Part shown: piece after piece, positions 23,661 through 32,596 of the stretch
Numbering within the stretch: the first letter of the stretch is position 1
Layout: every line of letters starts with the position of its first letter
Assembly (NCBI GenBank): GCA_035463295.1
Contig: DATHTK010000114.1
Span: forward strand, 11,549-75,548
Direction of reading: 5' to 3'
Length of the DNA: 64,000 nt
From: DATHTK01 sp035463295
Lineage (GTDB): Bacteria > Actinomycetota > Rubrobacteria > Rubrobacterales > Rubrobacteraceae
Notes under the pieces: model-generated
The model's database searches: none
Told to the model about the DNA's origin: nothing
The model's input: the letters and a program-made list of their open reading frames with translations, nothing else
Made by a program: the position numbers and the translations under genes

Positions 23661-23697
23661 TCGGATAAATATTCAAGCATCTGCATATACTCCTTGA
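23661..23697. promoter_or_regulatory. Double ARG box between argC and argJ
   Basis: Two ArgR-type half-palindromic sites lie in the 91-base divergent promoter region: GGATAAATATTCAA (23663-23676) and TGCATATACTCCTT (23682-23695). They are offset by 19 bases, about the tandem spacing hexameric ArgR needs. The first matches the TGAAT-type consensus well, the second weakly. Both operons would be repressed together by arginine-bound ArgR. A TTGATT/AAGAAT promoter for argJ (17-base spacer) overlaps the right edge. Confidence 0.65.
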
Positions 23698-23732
23698 TTA
23701 AAGGGCATACAGGTGCAAGAATAGGCACGGCG

Positions 23733-24953
23733 ATGAATAAAGATACAGAGATACGAATGGAGACTCTCTCCGGGGGTGTGGCAACGCCGGGGGGTTTTCT
23801 GGCGGGCGGGGTAGAGTGCGGGGTACGCTACTCCGGGAGGCGGGATCTCGGCCTCCTCTTTTCGGAGCGCGGGTGCACGGCGGCGGCCGTATTCACGCGC
23901 AACGTCATAAAGGGCGCGCCGCTAGTAGTTACGCGCGAGGCCGTCGAGGCTGGCGTGCGGGCGGTCGTCGTCAACAGCGGAAACGCCAACGCGGCGACGG
24001 GAGAGAAGGGTCTTGGGGACGCCTACGCGATGCAGGCCCTAGCAGCGGAGGCGCTGGGAATCGGGACGAGCGAGGTTGCGGTCGCTTCGACGGGCGTCAT
24101 CGGCGAACACCTGCCGATGGACCGGATAGAGGCTGGCGTAAGAGACGCGGTGGGCAAGCTCGGGCGCGATGGCGCGGCGTTCGCCGAGGCGATCCTCACC
24201 ACCGACACGCGCACCAAGGAGGCCGCTGCCAGGGTCGAGATCGGAGGGAAGACCGTCACCGTCGGCGGAACGGCCAAGGGGAGCGGTATGATCCACCCGA
24301 ACATGGGCACGATGCTCGCCTTTCTCACCACCGACGCCGCGGTAGAGCGGGGGTGTCTGCAGGATACTTTGAGCCGGATCACTGATCGGACCTTCAACCG
24401 GGTGACCGTGGACGGCGACACCTCGCCGAGCGATCTAGCGATCCTGCTCGCCAACGGTGCGGCGGGGAACGAGCCGCTCGCCCCTGACTCTCCGGACTAT
24501 CCGGCGTTCGCCGGGGCGGTCGAGGGGGTTGCCCGGACGCTGGCGAAGGAGATCGCGCGGGATGGAGAGGGCGCTACCCGGCTCGTCGAGGTCATCGTCG
24601 AGGGGGCGAGGGACGAGCGATCCGCGGCGACGCTGGCCAGGTGCGTGGTCGGCAGCAGCCTCGTCAAGGCCGCGGTCTTCGGGGAGGACGCGAACTGGGG
24701 ACGGGTGCTCACCGCGATGGGCTACTCCGGCGTGCCCTTCGACCCGGAGGGCGTCGAGCTCTCCTTCGGGCCGGTAACGGTCTTCTCGGGCGGCGAGCCC
24801 GTCGAACACGAGGAGGCCGAGGCGAACGCGGCGCTTGCTGCGGACGAGGTCGTCATCACGGCGCGCATGGGCGAGGGTGAAGCGGCGGCGGTGGCGTGGG
24901 GCTGCGACCTCACCTACGAATACGTGAAGATCAACGGGAGCTACCGGACTTGA
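23733..24953 (+). CDS. argJ: Glutamate N-acetyltransferase / N-acetylglutamate synthase (ArgJ)
   Basis: A 406-residue Ntn-type enzyme that moves acetyl from N-acetylornithine to glutamate, giving the cyclic pathway. The self-cleavage site is at Thr193 in KGSGMIHPNMGTMLAF. NSGNANAATG and VDGDTSPSD are family motifs, and the C-terminus NGSYRT is conserved. ATG 23733 is used, but the probable promoter would start transcription only a few bases before it. The in-frame ATG 23757 (METLSGGVATPGG) with AGAGAT upstream is a good alternative. The frame also runs back to 23631 across the ARG boxes, which is not credible as coding. Confidence 0.93.
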   Translation: MNKDTEIRMETLSGGVATPGGFLAGGVECGVRYSGRRDLGLLFSERGCTAAAVFTRNVIKGAPLVVTREAVEAGVRAVVVNSGNANAATGEKGLGDAYAMQALAAEALGIGTSEVAVASTGVIGEHLPMDRIEAGVRDAVGKLGRDGAAFAEAILTTDTRTKEAAARVEIGGKTVTVGGTAKGSGMIHPNMGTMLAFLTTDAAVERGCLQDTLSRITDRTFNRVTVDGDTSPSDLAILLANGAAGNEPLAPDSPDYPAFAGAVEGVARTLAKEIARDGEGATRLVEVIVEGARDERSAATLARCVVGSSLVKAAVFGEDANWGRVLTAMGYSGVPFDPEGVELSFGPVTVFSGGEPVEHEEAEANAALAADEVVITARMGEGEAAAVAWGCDLTYEYVKINGSYRT

Positions 24954-25714
24954 GCGCGAGGCCCATAGTAGTCAAGATCGGGGGCGGTGCCCTCGCTGGG
25001 GGCGCTCTGGAAGACCTGCCTGCGATACTGGCGGGCGGCAGGCGGGTCGCGCTGGTGCACGGGGGTGGCCAGCAGCTCACCCGGATGCTCGACGCCCTGG
25101 GAGTACAGAGCACCTTCCACGCCGGGCTCAGGGTAACGGACGAGAAGGTACTGGAGGTAGCCGAGGTCGTCCTCGCCGGGGGCGTGAACAAGGCCCTCGT
25201 GCGCGAGCTAGGTTCCCTGGGGGTACGCGCGGCGGGCATCTCCGGGACCGACGGGCCGACGCTCCTGGTCGAACCGGTGCCGGAGCTCGGCCGGGTGGGG
25301 AGGGTAACCCGGGTCGACCCGCGCCTCGTCGAGACGCTCTGGCGGGGCGGGTTCGTGCCGGTCGTCGCGCCGCTCGGGCTCGGGCCGGAGGGGGCATACA
25401 ACGTCAACGCGGACGCGGCGGCAGCGGCGCTCGCCGTCGGCATCGGGGCGGGGCACCTCTCTCTGCTCACCGACGTGGACGGGCTCTTGAAGGACGGCGA
25501 GGCGGTGCCGGCGCTCTCCGCGGAGGAGTGCGAGGGCTACGTACGCGACGGGCTCGCCGCCGGGGGGATGGTGCCGAAGCTGCTGGCGGCCGCCGAGGCG
25601 GCGCGCGGGGGGTGCGAGGCGAGGATCATAAACGGGAACAGGAAGGGCGCGCTCGAGAAGGCGCTGGCGGGAGAGCAGGTCGGAACCCTGGTATCGGAAG
25701 GAGCGGTCGCGTGA
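24950..25714 (+). CDS. argB: Acetylglutamate kinase
   Basis: A 254-residue amino-acid kinase phosphorylating N-acetylglutamate. Phosphate-binding loops VVKIGGGAL and LVHGGGQQL, the NVNADAAA segment and LLTDVDGLLKDG are all in place. It lacks the long N-terminal helix that makes hexameric, arginine-inhibited forms, so it is probably the short, less feedback-sensitive type (inference). TTG 24950 overlaps the argJ stop (TTGA), and its own stop overlaps argD. Confidence 0.93.
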   Translation: MSARPIVVKIGGGALAGGALEDLPAILAGGRRVALVHGGGQQLTRMLDALGVQSTFHAGLRVTDEKVLEVAEVVLAGGVNKALVRELGSLGVRAAGISGTDGPTLLVEPVPELGRVGRVTRVDPRLVETLWRGGFVPVVAPLGLGPEGAYNVNADAAAAALAVGIGAGHLSLLTDVDGLLKDGEAVPALSAEECEGYVRDGLAAGGMVPKLLAAAEAARGGCEARIINGNRKGALEKALAGEQVGTLVSEGAVA

Positions 25715-26907
25715 AAGCCGTAATGGAGACCTACAAACGTCTGAACATAGCCCCGACTAGCGGAAAGGGGAGCTGGCTCTTCGACGACGAGGGCAACCGC
25801 TACCTGGACTTTATCGGCGGCATCGCGACAAACGCTTTGGGCCACGGACACCCGGCGCTCGTCGGAGCCATAAAAGAGCAGGCCGAGAAGCTCATCCACT
25901 GCTCGAACCTGTACGAGATCCCGATCCAGTCAGAGGTAGCGCAGCTGCTCACGGACGCCACGGACTTCGATGAAGTCTTCTTCTGCAACTCCGGCACCGA
26001 GAGCGTCGAGGCCGCAATAAAGCTCGCCAGAAAGCACGCTCGCGCCGAGCACGATCCGGAGAAGTACGAGATCCTGACCTTCTCCAGGTCCTTTCACGGC
26101 CGCACCTACGGGGGCCTCTCCGCGACCGGCCAGCCGGCCCTCAAGGAAGGCTTCGGACCGATGCTCGAAGGCTTCGCCTACGCACCATACGGCGATCTTG
26201 GAGCTGCGAAAGAGCTCATAGGGCCGCAGACGGCGGCGATTCTCGTCGAGCCGATCCAGGGCGAGGGCGGCGTCAACGTCCCGCTGGAGGGCTTCTTGCA
26301 GGGCTTGCGGGAACTGTGCGACGAATGGGGGGCGCTCCTGATCTTCGACGAGGTCCAGACCGGCGCGGGTCGCACGGGGCACCTCTACGCCTACCAGGGG
26401 GCGGGCGTCGTACCGGACGTGCTCACGAGCGCCAAGGGCCTCGGCGGCGGCTTCCCCGTCGGCGCCATGATGGCGAAAGAGGAGTTTGCGTCTCTGGGGC
26501 CGGGGAACCACGGCTCCACCTTCGGCGGCAACCCGCTCGCGATGGCGGCGGTCAGGGCCGTCCTGGGCATCGTAAACGATGCGGAGTTCCTCGAAGAGGT
26601 GAGGATGAAGGGTCAGATCCTCACGAACGCGCTGGAGAAGCTCGCGCAGAAGGTGCCCGGCGCCGAGGTGCGCGGCCAGGGGCTCCTCATCGGGATCGAG
26701 CTCGGTCCCGAGGTTGCGCCGAAGGTCTTCGAGCACTGCCTGGAGAACAGGCTGCTCGTCAATCTCATCGGCGGGACGACGATCAGGATCGCGCCACCGC
26801 TCACGGTGAGCCGCACCGAGATCCGGCACGCCCTCGACTTTTTTCGGGGGGCCGTCGTGGCGGTGACGTGCGCCCGGAGCGAGCAAGAGATCGCGGTGAG
26901 CGTGTGA
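25711..26907 (+). CDS. argD: Acetylornithine aminotransferase
   Basis: A 398-residue class III PLP aminotransferase converting N-acetylglutamate semialdehyde to N-acetylornithine. The PLP lysine is K242 in TSAKGLGGGFPVGAM. FFCNSGTESVEAAIKLAR and LIFDEVQTGAGRTG are typical. GTG 25711 overlaps the argB stop (GTGA) and its stop overlaps argF the same way, so this is a tightly coupled operon. The C-terminal tail after LDFFRG is longer and less conserved than usual. Confidence 0.93.
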   Translation: MKAVMETYKRLNIAPTSGKGSWLFDDEGNRYLDFIGGIATNALGHGHPALVGAIKEQAEKLIHCSNLYEIPIQSEVAQLLTDATDFDEVFFCNSGTESVEAAIKLARKHARAEHDPEKYEILTFSRSFHGRTYGGLSATGQPALKEGFGPMLEGFAYAPYGDLGAAKELIGPQTAAILVEPIQGEGGVNVPLEGFLQGLRELCDEWGALLIFDEVQTGAGRTGHLYAYQGAGVVPDVLTSAKGLGGGFPVGAMMAKEEFASLGPGNHGSTFGGNPLAMAAVRAVLGIVNDAEFLEEVRMKGQILTNALEKLAQKVPGAEVRGQGLLIGIELGPEVAPKVFEHCLENRLLVNLIGGTTIRIAPPLTVSRTEIRHALDFFRGAVVAVTCARSEQEIAVSV

Positions 26908-27857
26908 TCCCGGACCTCGAAGGAACCTCGCCTCCCGCCTCCCCCCTCTCCGGGCGCGACTGCCTCACCCTGGCCGAGTTTGCGCCAGCGGAGCTCACTC
27001 TCATCCTCGAAGAGGCCGCGAAGATAAAGACCCTCCAGAAGTCCCGCATCCCCTACCGTCCTCTGCGCGGCAGGACGCTCGCGATGGTGTTCCAGAAACC
27101 CTCCAACCGCACCCGCGTCTCCTTCGAGGTGGGGATGTACCAGCTCGGCGGCCACGCGCTCTCCTTGAGCCCGCAGGAGATACAGATGGGCCAGCGCGAG
27201 ACCCCCTCGGACACCGGGCGCGTCCTCGCCCGCTACATCGACGCCATCATGGTTCGCACCTTCGACCACGAGGAGCTCGAGGAGCTCGCCGGAGCCGCCG
27301 AAGTGCCCGTAATAAACGGCCTCACCGACGCGCACCACCCCTGCCAGGCCCTCGCCGACCTTCTCACGGTCGTCGAGGAGTTCGGGAGCTTCGACGGGAC
27401 CAAGATCTCGTACATCGGCGACGGCAACAACGTCGCACACTCGCTCGCGATCGCGTGCGCCCTCACCGGAGCGAGCCTCACCATCGCCCACCCCGAAGGC
27501 CACGGCCCCGACCCCGGGGTCGTAGACCTCGCTCGGAACCTCGGGGGCGCCCCGACCATCACCAACGACCCGAAGGAAGCGGTGAGCGGTGCGCGCGTCG
27601 TCTACACCGACGTGTGGGCGAGCATGGGCCAGGAGAGCGAAGCCGAGGAGCGCAGAGAGAGGTTCACCCCATACCAGGTAAACGAGGAGCTGATGGGCCT
27701 CGCCAGCATGGACGCCATCTTCCTTCACTGCCTCCCCGCCCACCGCGGCGAGGAGGTCACCGCGGGGGTTATAGACGGCCCGCAGAGCCGCGTCTTCGAC
27801 CAGGCCGAGAACCGCCTGCACGCCCAGAAGGCGTTACTCTACCTGCTCCTGGGTTAG
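26904..27857 (+). CDS. argF: Ornithine carbamoyltransferase
   Basis: A 317-residue anabolic OTCase making citrulline. The carbamoyl-phosphate loop reads KPSNRTRVSFE, with Asn where most OTCases have Thr (STRTR). HHPCQALADL and the ornithine loop HCLPAHRGEEVT are diagnostic and separate it from aspartate carbamoyltransferase. The GTG start overlaps the argD stop. It is the last gene of argJ-B-D-F. No hairpin terminator is obvious in the 120 bases that follow. Confidence 0.94.
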   Translation: MIPDLEGTSPPASPLSGRDCLTLAEFAPAELTLILEEAAKIKTLQKSRIPYRPLRGRTLAMVFQKPSNRTRVSFEVGMYQLGGHALSLSPQEIQMGQRETPSDTGRVLARYIDAIMVRTFDHEELEELAGAAEVPVINGLTDAHHPCQALADLLTVVEEFGSFDGTKISYIGDGNNVAHSLAIACALTGASLTIAHPEGHGPDPGVVDLARNLGGAPTITNDPKEAVSGARVVYTDVWASMGQESEAEERRERFTPYQVNEELMGLASMDAIFLHCLPAHRGEEVTAGVIDGPQSRVFDQAENRLHAQKALLYLLLG

Positions 27858-27978
27858 CACCAGCACGAACAACCGTGTAGCGACGAAGCCGCCCTGCGAT
27901 TAGAGTACTGTAGGTGGGAAAGCGGGCACAGAAGCAGGTGCCACTACGAACGAAAGCGGAGGACACACTACCGCTCGC

Positions 27979-29511
27979 TTGCGGCTTGCGGACCTGATCG
28001 CCGCCCTCTCCCAGGTCACCGATCTGGGCATGGGCCAGCCCCCCGAGGCCGCGACCCGTTCTTGTCTTCTCGCGGTCGGTCTGGCCCGCCGGATGGATCT
28101 GAGCGAACGCGATGTCGCAGACGTCTACTACACGACGCTGCTCCAACACGTCGGTTGTACCGCCTACTCTCACGAGACGGCCGCACTGTTCGGCGGAGAC
28201 GACATCGCCGTAAGGTCCGGCGGTGCCAGAATCTATTTCGGTAACCCGAAGGAGGCGCTCCCCTACTTGCTGCTCGAACTCGGAAAGGGTGCGACGCCCC
28301 TTGGCCGAGCGCGTGCCGTGATCTCGGCCATCAGCAAGGGACAGAAGTTCGACGAGGAGTTGACCCGCTCTAACTGCGAAGTAGCCGTCCATATGACGCG
28401 GCGACTGGGCCTGGGCACTGGCGTCCAGCGCGGCCTCGATGAGATCTACGAACGCTGGGACGGCAAGGGCAACCCGCGAAGGCTATCCGGTGACGACATA
28501 GCCTTGCCGGCACGCTGCGCCCAGGTCGCGAGCCAGGCGGTGCTCTTCAATCGGCTGGGCGGGCCGGATCTCGCCGTCGAGATGGTACGCCGGCGGATGG
28601 GCACCGGCCTCGATCCATCCATCGCCGATTCGTTTGTGCGACATGGTCGCGGGCTGCTCGCGGAGATCGCCTCCGCCGATGCATCCGTCGCCGTTATCGC
28701 CACCGAACCCGAGCCCCACCGCCGGATAGCGGAGCCCGGCCTCGACGAGGTGGCGCGAGCTTTCGCCGATATGGTCGACCTGAAGTCGCCCTTTATGCAC
28801 GGGCACTCCTCCGCGGTGTCGGAGCTCGCGCAGACCGCTGCGGCCGGCCTCGGCCTCGCGCAGGCCGACGTTGCTCGCGTACGACGCGCTGGCCTCCTGC
28901 ACGACCTCGGTCGAACCGGTGTTCCGAACGGGATCTGGGACAAGCCCGGTCCGTTGACGGCGACCGAGTGGGAACAGGTACGGCTCCACCCTTACCACTC
29001 CGAGCGGATACTGTCGCGCTCACCGGCGCTCGCCCCTCTAGCCCCCCTGGCTGGCATGCATCACGAGCGCCAGGACGGCTCCGGCTACCACCGCCAGGCG
29101 ACGGCGACCATGATCCCGACCGGCGCCCGGCTGCTCGCGGCCGCGGACGCCTACCAGGCCATGACCCAGGAGCGGCCACACCGACCAGCGCTTACGACGA
29201 GCGCCGCCGCCGAGCAACTGAGCTCCGAAGCCGCCCAGGGCCGGCTCGATGGCGAAGCGGTCCGTGCGGTCCTGGAGGCCGCCGGACACCCGTCGCCTCA
29301 CCTCGCCTGGCCCGCGGGCCTGAGCGACCGCGAGGTGCAGGTGCTCCGGCTCGTAGCGCGCGGACACTCGAACCGGGAGATCGCGCGCCTGCTCTGGATC
29401 TCACCGAAGACGGCGGGCCATCACGTCCAACACATCTACGCCAAGACCGGCGTCTCGACCCGCGCTGCAGCCGCTATGTTCGCCATGGAGCACGATCTGA
29501 TCCGCGAGTAG
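27979..29511 (+). CDS. HD-GYP-type protein with C-terminal LuxR DNA-binding domain
   Basis: A 510-residue protein with three parts. An N-terminal degenerate HD-like helical region covers about 1-240. An HD-GYP-related domain (about 260-400) has HSSAVSEL, LLHDLGRTGVPNGIWDKPGPL (H308/D309) and MHHERQDGSGYH. A LuxR helix-turn-helix (about 445-505) has LSDREVQVLRLVARGHSNREIA. HD-GYP enzymes hydrolyse cyclic di-GMP, though here the GYP triad reads GSGYH, so activity is uncertain. The fusion suggests a transcription factor controlled by a phosphodiesterase-like sensor. Start TTG 27979 is the first codon in frame; a GGAGGA lies somewhat far upstream. Confidence 0.8.
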   Translation: MRLADLIAALSQVTDLGMGQPPEAATRSCLLAVGLARRMDLSERDVADVYYTTLLQHVGCTAYSHETAALFGGDDIAVRSGGARIYFGNPKEALPYLLLELGKGATPLGRARAVISAISKGQKFDEELTRSNCEVAVHMTRRLGLGTGVQRGLDEIYERWDGKGNPRRLSGDDIALPARCAQVASQAVLFNRLGGPDLAVEMVRRRMGTGLDPSIADSFVRHGRGLLAEIASADASVAVIATEPEPHRRIAEPGLDEVARAFADMVDLKSPFMHGHSSAVSELAQTAAAGLGLAQADVARVRRAGLLHDLGRTGVPNGIWDKPGPLTATEWEQVRLHPYHSERILSRSPALAPLAPLAGMHHERQDGSGYHRQATATMIPTGARLLAAADAYQAMTQERPHRPALTTSAAAEQLSSEAAQGRLDGEAVRAVLEAAGHPSPHLAWPAGLSDREVQVLRLVARGHSNREIARLLWISPKTAGHHVQHIYAKTGVSTRAAAAMFAMEHDLIRE

Positions 29512-29616
29512 ATCGAGGGCGAAATAGGGTAAACGCCCGATGCCCCTCCGGTTCATGCCTGACACAATGAGTTCAAGTAGACCGCCGAGTAGTGCGGAAC
29601 GCGAGGAGGCAAGAAT

Positions 29617-30450
29617 ATGGGCGGCATTGCGACACGCACCTCGAACCCAGCGTCGGTGATCTCGAGAGACGGCACTCCCATCGCGTACGAACGTAGCGGC
29701 GAGGGTCCGCCACTGGTTCTGGTGCACGGTACGACATCGGACCATCTGACCTGGGAGCTCGTCCTCCCCGAATTGCAGAGGCATTTCACGGTCTACGCCA
29801 TAGACCGGCGAGGCCGCGGCGAGAGCGGCGGCGGTGACGATAGCGCCTACGACATCGAGCGCGAGTTCGAAGACGTGGTCGCGGTCATCGACTCGGCGGG
29901 TGAACCGGTGAGCCTGCTCGGACATTCCTACGGCGCTATCTGCGCGCTAGAGGGCGCTCTGCGCAGCGGCCGGGTACGCGGGCTCGTACTCTACGAGGGA
30001 ACCTTCCCCGTTCCCGAAGGCACCGAGCTGTATCCCCCCGAGATACTGGACAGCATCCGGTCGTCACTGGAGGCCGGCGACCGGGAAGGGGCACTCACGA
30101 CCTTCTACCGCGACATGGTGCTTATGTCTCCGGAAGAGCTCGAGACGCTGCGTTCGCTCCCCGTCTGGCAGGCCCGGGTTGCCCTGGCGCTCACCATCCC
30201 CCGTGAGGTAAGCGCGTGGGAGGGCTACGTTTCCAGCTTCGACCTTGCGAGGCCGGGCAATCTGAGGACGCCGACGTTGCTGCTGGTCGGCGGCGACAGT
30301 CCGCCGCTCGAGAGAGCCGCCGCCGAGGCCCTCGATGCGGCGCTGCCCGACAGCCGGATAGTCGTCATGCCCCATCAGGGGCATATCGCCCACCGTACGG
30401 CACCCGACGTGTTCGCGCGCGAGGTCGTGCGGTTCCTGACGCAGGTGTAG
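29617..30450 (+). CDS. Alpha/beta hydrolase
   Basis: A 277-residue alpha/beta-hydrolase. Oxyanion region LVHGTTSDHLTW, nucleophile elbow GHSYG (Ser104), catalytic acid probably in LLLVGGDSPP and His in HQGHIAHRT. A cytoplasmic esterase, lactonase or haloperoxidase-like enzyme; substrate unknown. ATG 29617 follows GAGGAGGCAAGAAT. The fragment of a second hydrolase follows directly downstream. Confidence 0.83.
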   Translation: MGGIATRTSNPASVISRDGTPIAYERSGEGPPLVLVHGTTSDHLTWELVLPELQRHFTVYAIDRRGRGESGGGDDSAYDIEREFEDVVAVIDSAGEPVSLLGHSYGAICALEGALRSGRVRGLVLYEGTFPVPEGTELYPPEILDSIRSSLEAGDREGALTTFYRDMVLMSPEELETLRSLPVWQARVALALTIPREVSAWEGYVSSFDLARPGNLRTPTLLLVGGDSPPLERAAAEALDAALPDSRIVVMPHQGHIAHRTAPDVFAREVVRFLTQV

Positions 30451-30465
30451 CGCCGGAGCGCAGCG

Positions 30466-30665
30466 AGCCAAGGAGCAAACGACGAACAGCGAGACCCTAC
30501 TCCACGAGGTAAGAGGACACGGGCAACCGATCGTGCTGGTCCCGGGGGCCTGAGCGGCTGGCTCCGTGGATCCCGCACACCCCGGCACGACGTCACGGCG
30601 CGGATCATTAGACCGCCCGCAGAGCCGGAACCCGCGAGGAGTGCTAACGTTGTGTATGGAAATGC
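30466..30665 (+). pseudogene. Remnant of a second alpha/beta hydrolase, frameshifted
   Basis: Directly after the hydrolase stop, a frame reads TNSETLLHEVRGHGQPIVLVPGA and stops. Adding one G to the run GGGGG (about 30542-30546) restores VPGGLSGWLRG, the oxyanion-loop motif of alpha/beta hydrolases. Further residues resemble the next strand (RIIRPP), and then similarity fades before the RidA gene. No start codon and no catalytic Ser remain. Confidence 0.5.
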
Positions 30666-30681
30666 AGGAGAGGAGGGTCCG

Positions 30682-31080
30682 TTGCCGAGAACAGAGATCA
30701 CCAGCCCCAAGCTGCCGGCGCCGATGCGCGAGGGAGTGTTCTCTTCGGGGGTGGAGGCGCCGACCGGGAGGACGATATATGTTTCCGGTCAAGTCTCGAT
30801 GGACGCCGAGGGGAACGTGGTCGGCGAGGGGAATATAGCGCTCCAGACCGAGACGGTGCTCGAGCACGTCAAGACCGTCGTCGAGGAGGCTGGCGGCGAC
30901 ATGCAGGACATCGTCAAGGTAACCGTCTTCATAACCGACATGGGGCTCTACGACCGCATCCACGAGGTCCGGCGGCGCTACTTCGAGAAGCCTTACCCGG
31001 CATCCTCGATGGTCGAGGTCTCCGCCCTCATAGACCCCCGGCTTCTGATCGAGATAGAGGCCGTCGCCGTCGTCGGCTAG
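30682..31080 (+). CDS. RidA/YjgF/TdcF-family protein
   Basis: A 132-residue RidA-type protein. It has YVSGQVSMDAEGNVVGEG, the helix QTETVLEHVKTVVEEAGG and the C-terminal YPASSMVEVSAL with IEIEAVAV. The Arg that binds the imine or carboxylate in active RidA (usually R in the P-A-R-S/T segment) is not obvious: the motif reads PASSMVEV, so deaminase activity is doubtful. TTG 30682 behind GAGAGGAGGG is preferred over the upstream TTG/ATG codons in frame. Confidence 0.82.
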   Translation: MPRTEITSPKLPAPMREGVFSSGVEAPTGRTIYVSGQVSMDAEGNVVGEGNIALQTETVLEHVKTVVEEAGGDMQDIVKVTVFITDMGLYDRIHEVRRRYFEKPYPASSMVEVSALIDPRLLIEIEAVAVVG

Positions 31081-31186
31081 AAGTAGCGCCGCGGGAGCGA
31101 GGGATCTTACGGAATGTGAGCAGAGGGTAATTATCTCCTTCGGACGGTACCGGTCGACCGGGGAAGAGTCCGTAGGGACGACAATA

Positions 31187-32542
31187 TTGGAGCATAGGGG
31201 GTTCGCCGTGCCGCTCGACTACACCTACCGCATCCAGTTGCCACACCGACCGGGCCAGCTTGCCAAAGTAGCCGGGACAATCGCCGAGGGGAAGGGTCTG
31301 ATCGGCAACGTCAACACCATCAACGTCGGCCGGGAGGCTTCGATACGCGAGATCACGCTCGAGGTGGAGAACCAGGAGCAGGCCGAGCGGATAGTAGAGA
31401 TGCTCGACTCGCTCGAGGGGGTCCAGGTACTCTGGGCGCGCGACAGAGCGCTCCTGATGCACGAGGGCGGGAAGCTCGAGATCGGGTCCACCCGGCCCGT
31501 GAGGACCGTCCAGGACATGCGCGACGTCTACACCCCGGGCGTAGCGCGGGCGTGCGAGGCCATCGTCGAGAATCCCTCGTGCGCCGGCGAGTTCACCATG
31601 ATCGGGCGCACCGTCGCTATCTGCACGAACGGCACGCGCGTCCTAGGCCTCGGCGACATCGGCCCGGTGGCCGGGATGCCGGTGATGGAGGGCAAGGCCG
31701 TCTTCTACCACCAGCTGGCCCGGGTCTCTGCTATGCCGATCCTGATAGACACGAAGGACGTCGACGAGTTCGTCGAGACGGTGGTGCGCGTCTCCCCGAC
31801 GTTCGGGGGCATCCACCTAGAGGACATCTCGACGCCGGAGTGCTTCGAGATAGAGGCTCGTCTCATAGAGGCCCTCGACAAGCCCGTGATGCACGACGAC
31901 GTCCACGGCACGGCGGTCGTCACGCTCGCAGCCGCCATCGTCGCCTGCGAGCACGCCGGTCTGACGCTACAGGAGCAGGTCGTCGGACAGATCGGGCTCG
32001 GCGCCGCCGGATACGGGATCGCCGCGCTGATGCTGGACGCCGGGGCCGAGAGGGTGCTTGGATCCGACCCGAACCCTCTCTCGCACGAGCGCGCCTCGGA
32101 GAAGGGGATAGAGATCGTGGACATGGAGACCTTGATGCGAGAGGCCGACGTCGTCGTCGCCACCACGGGCGTGCCGGGCCTCATAAAGCCGGAGATGGTG
32201 CGAGAGGGGCAGGTGATACTGGCCCTCACCAACCCCTACGCGGAGATAGACCCCGAGGCCGCGCTGAAGGCGGGCGCGGCCTTCGCCGCCGACGGCACCA
32301 GCGTGAACAACGTTCTCGGCTACCCCGGTATCTTCCGCGGTGCCCTTCTCGCCGGAGCCCAGAAGATAAACCTGCCCATGAAGCTCGCCGCCGCCTACGT
32401 CATCGCCTCCCTCACCGTCGAGTCCGAGCTCGTCCCCGACGCCCTCGACCCGAACGTCCACGAACGCGTCGCCGAAGCCGTACGAGACGCGGCTGTAGAG
32501 AGCGGCGTCGCCCACCCGGAACGGGCGGCCACGGGGCTGTAA
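31187..32542 (+). CDS. NAD(P)-dependent malic enzyme with N-terminal ACT domain
   Basis: A 451-residue protein. An ACT domain (about 8-85: YTYRIQLPHRPGQLAKVAGT) precedes a short-type malic enzyme: YTPGVARACEAI, GLGDIGPVAGMPVMEGKA, LEDISTPECFEIEARL, MHDDVHGTAVV and the NAD loop GLGAAGYGIAAL. It decarboxylates malate to pyruvate; the ACT domain probably senses an amino acid. TTG 31187 is used. GTG 31208 behind AGGGGG would begin just before the ACT domain and is equally plausible. It may be functionally linked to the fumarase at 8070. Confidence 0.92.
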   Translation: MEHRGFAVPLDYTYRIQLPHRPGQLAKVAGTIAEGKGLIGNVNTINVGREASIREITLEVENQEQAERIVEMLDSLEGVQVLWARDRALLMHEGGKLEIGSTRPVRTVQDMRDVYTPGVARACEAIVENPSCAGEFTMIGRTVAICTNGTRVLGLGDIGPVAGMPVMEGKAVFYHQLARVSAMPILIDTKDVDEFVETVVRVSPTFGGIHLEDISTPECFEIEARLIEALDKPVMHDDVHGTAVVTLAAAIVACEHAGLTLQEQVVGQIGLGAAGYGIAALMLDAGAERVLGSDPNPLSHERASEKGIEIVDMETLMREADVVVATTGVPGLIKPEMVREGQVILALTNPYAEIDPEAALKAGAAFAADGTSVNNVLGYPGIFRGALLAGAQKINLPMKLAAAYVIASLTVESELVPDALDPNVHERVAEAVRDAAVESGVAHPERAATGL

Positions 32543-32596
32543 GAATCCCGGCCCGCCAGACGCTTCTCTCGGGCAGGGCCCAGGTGCGGATTGCGG

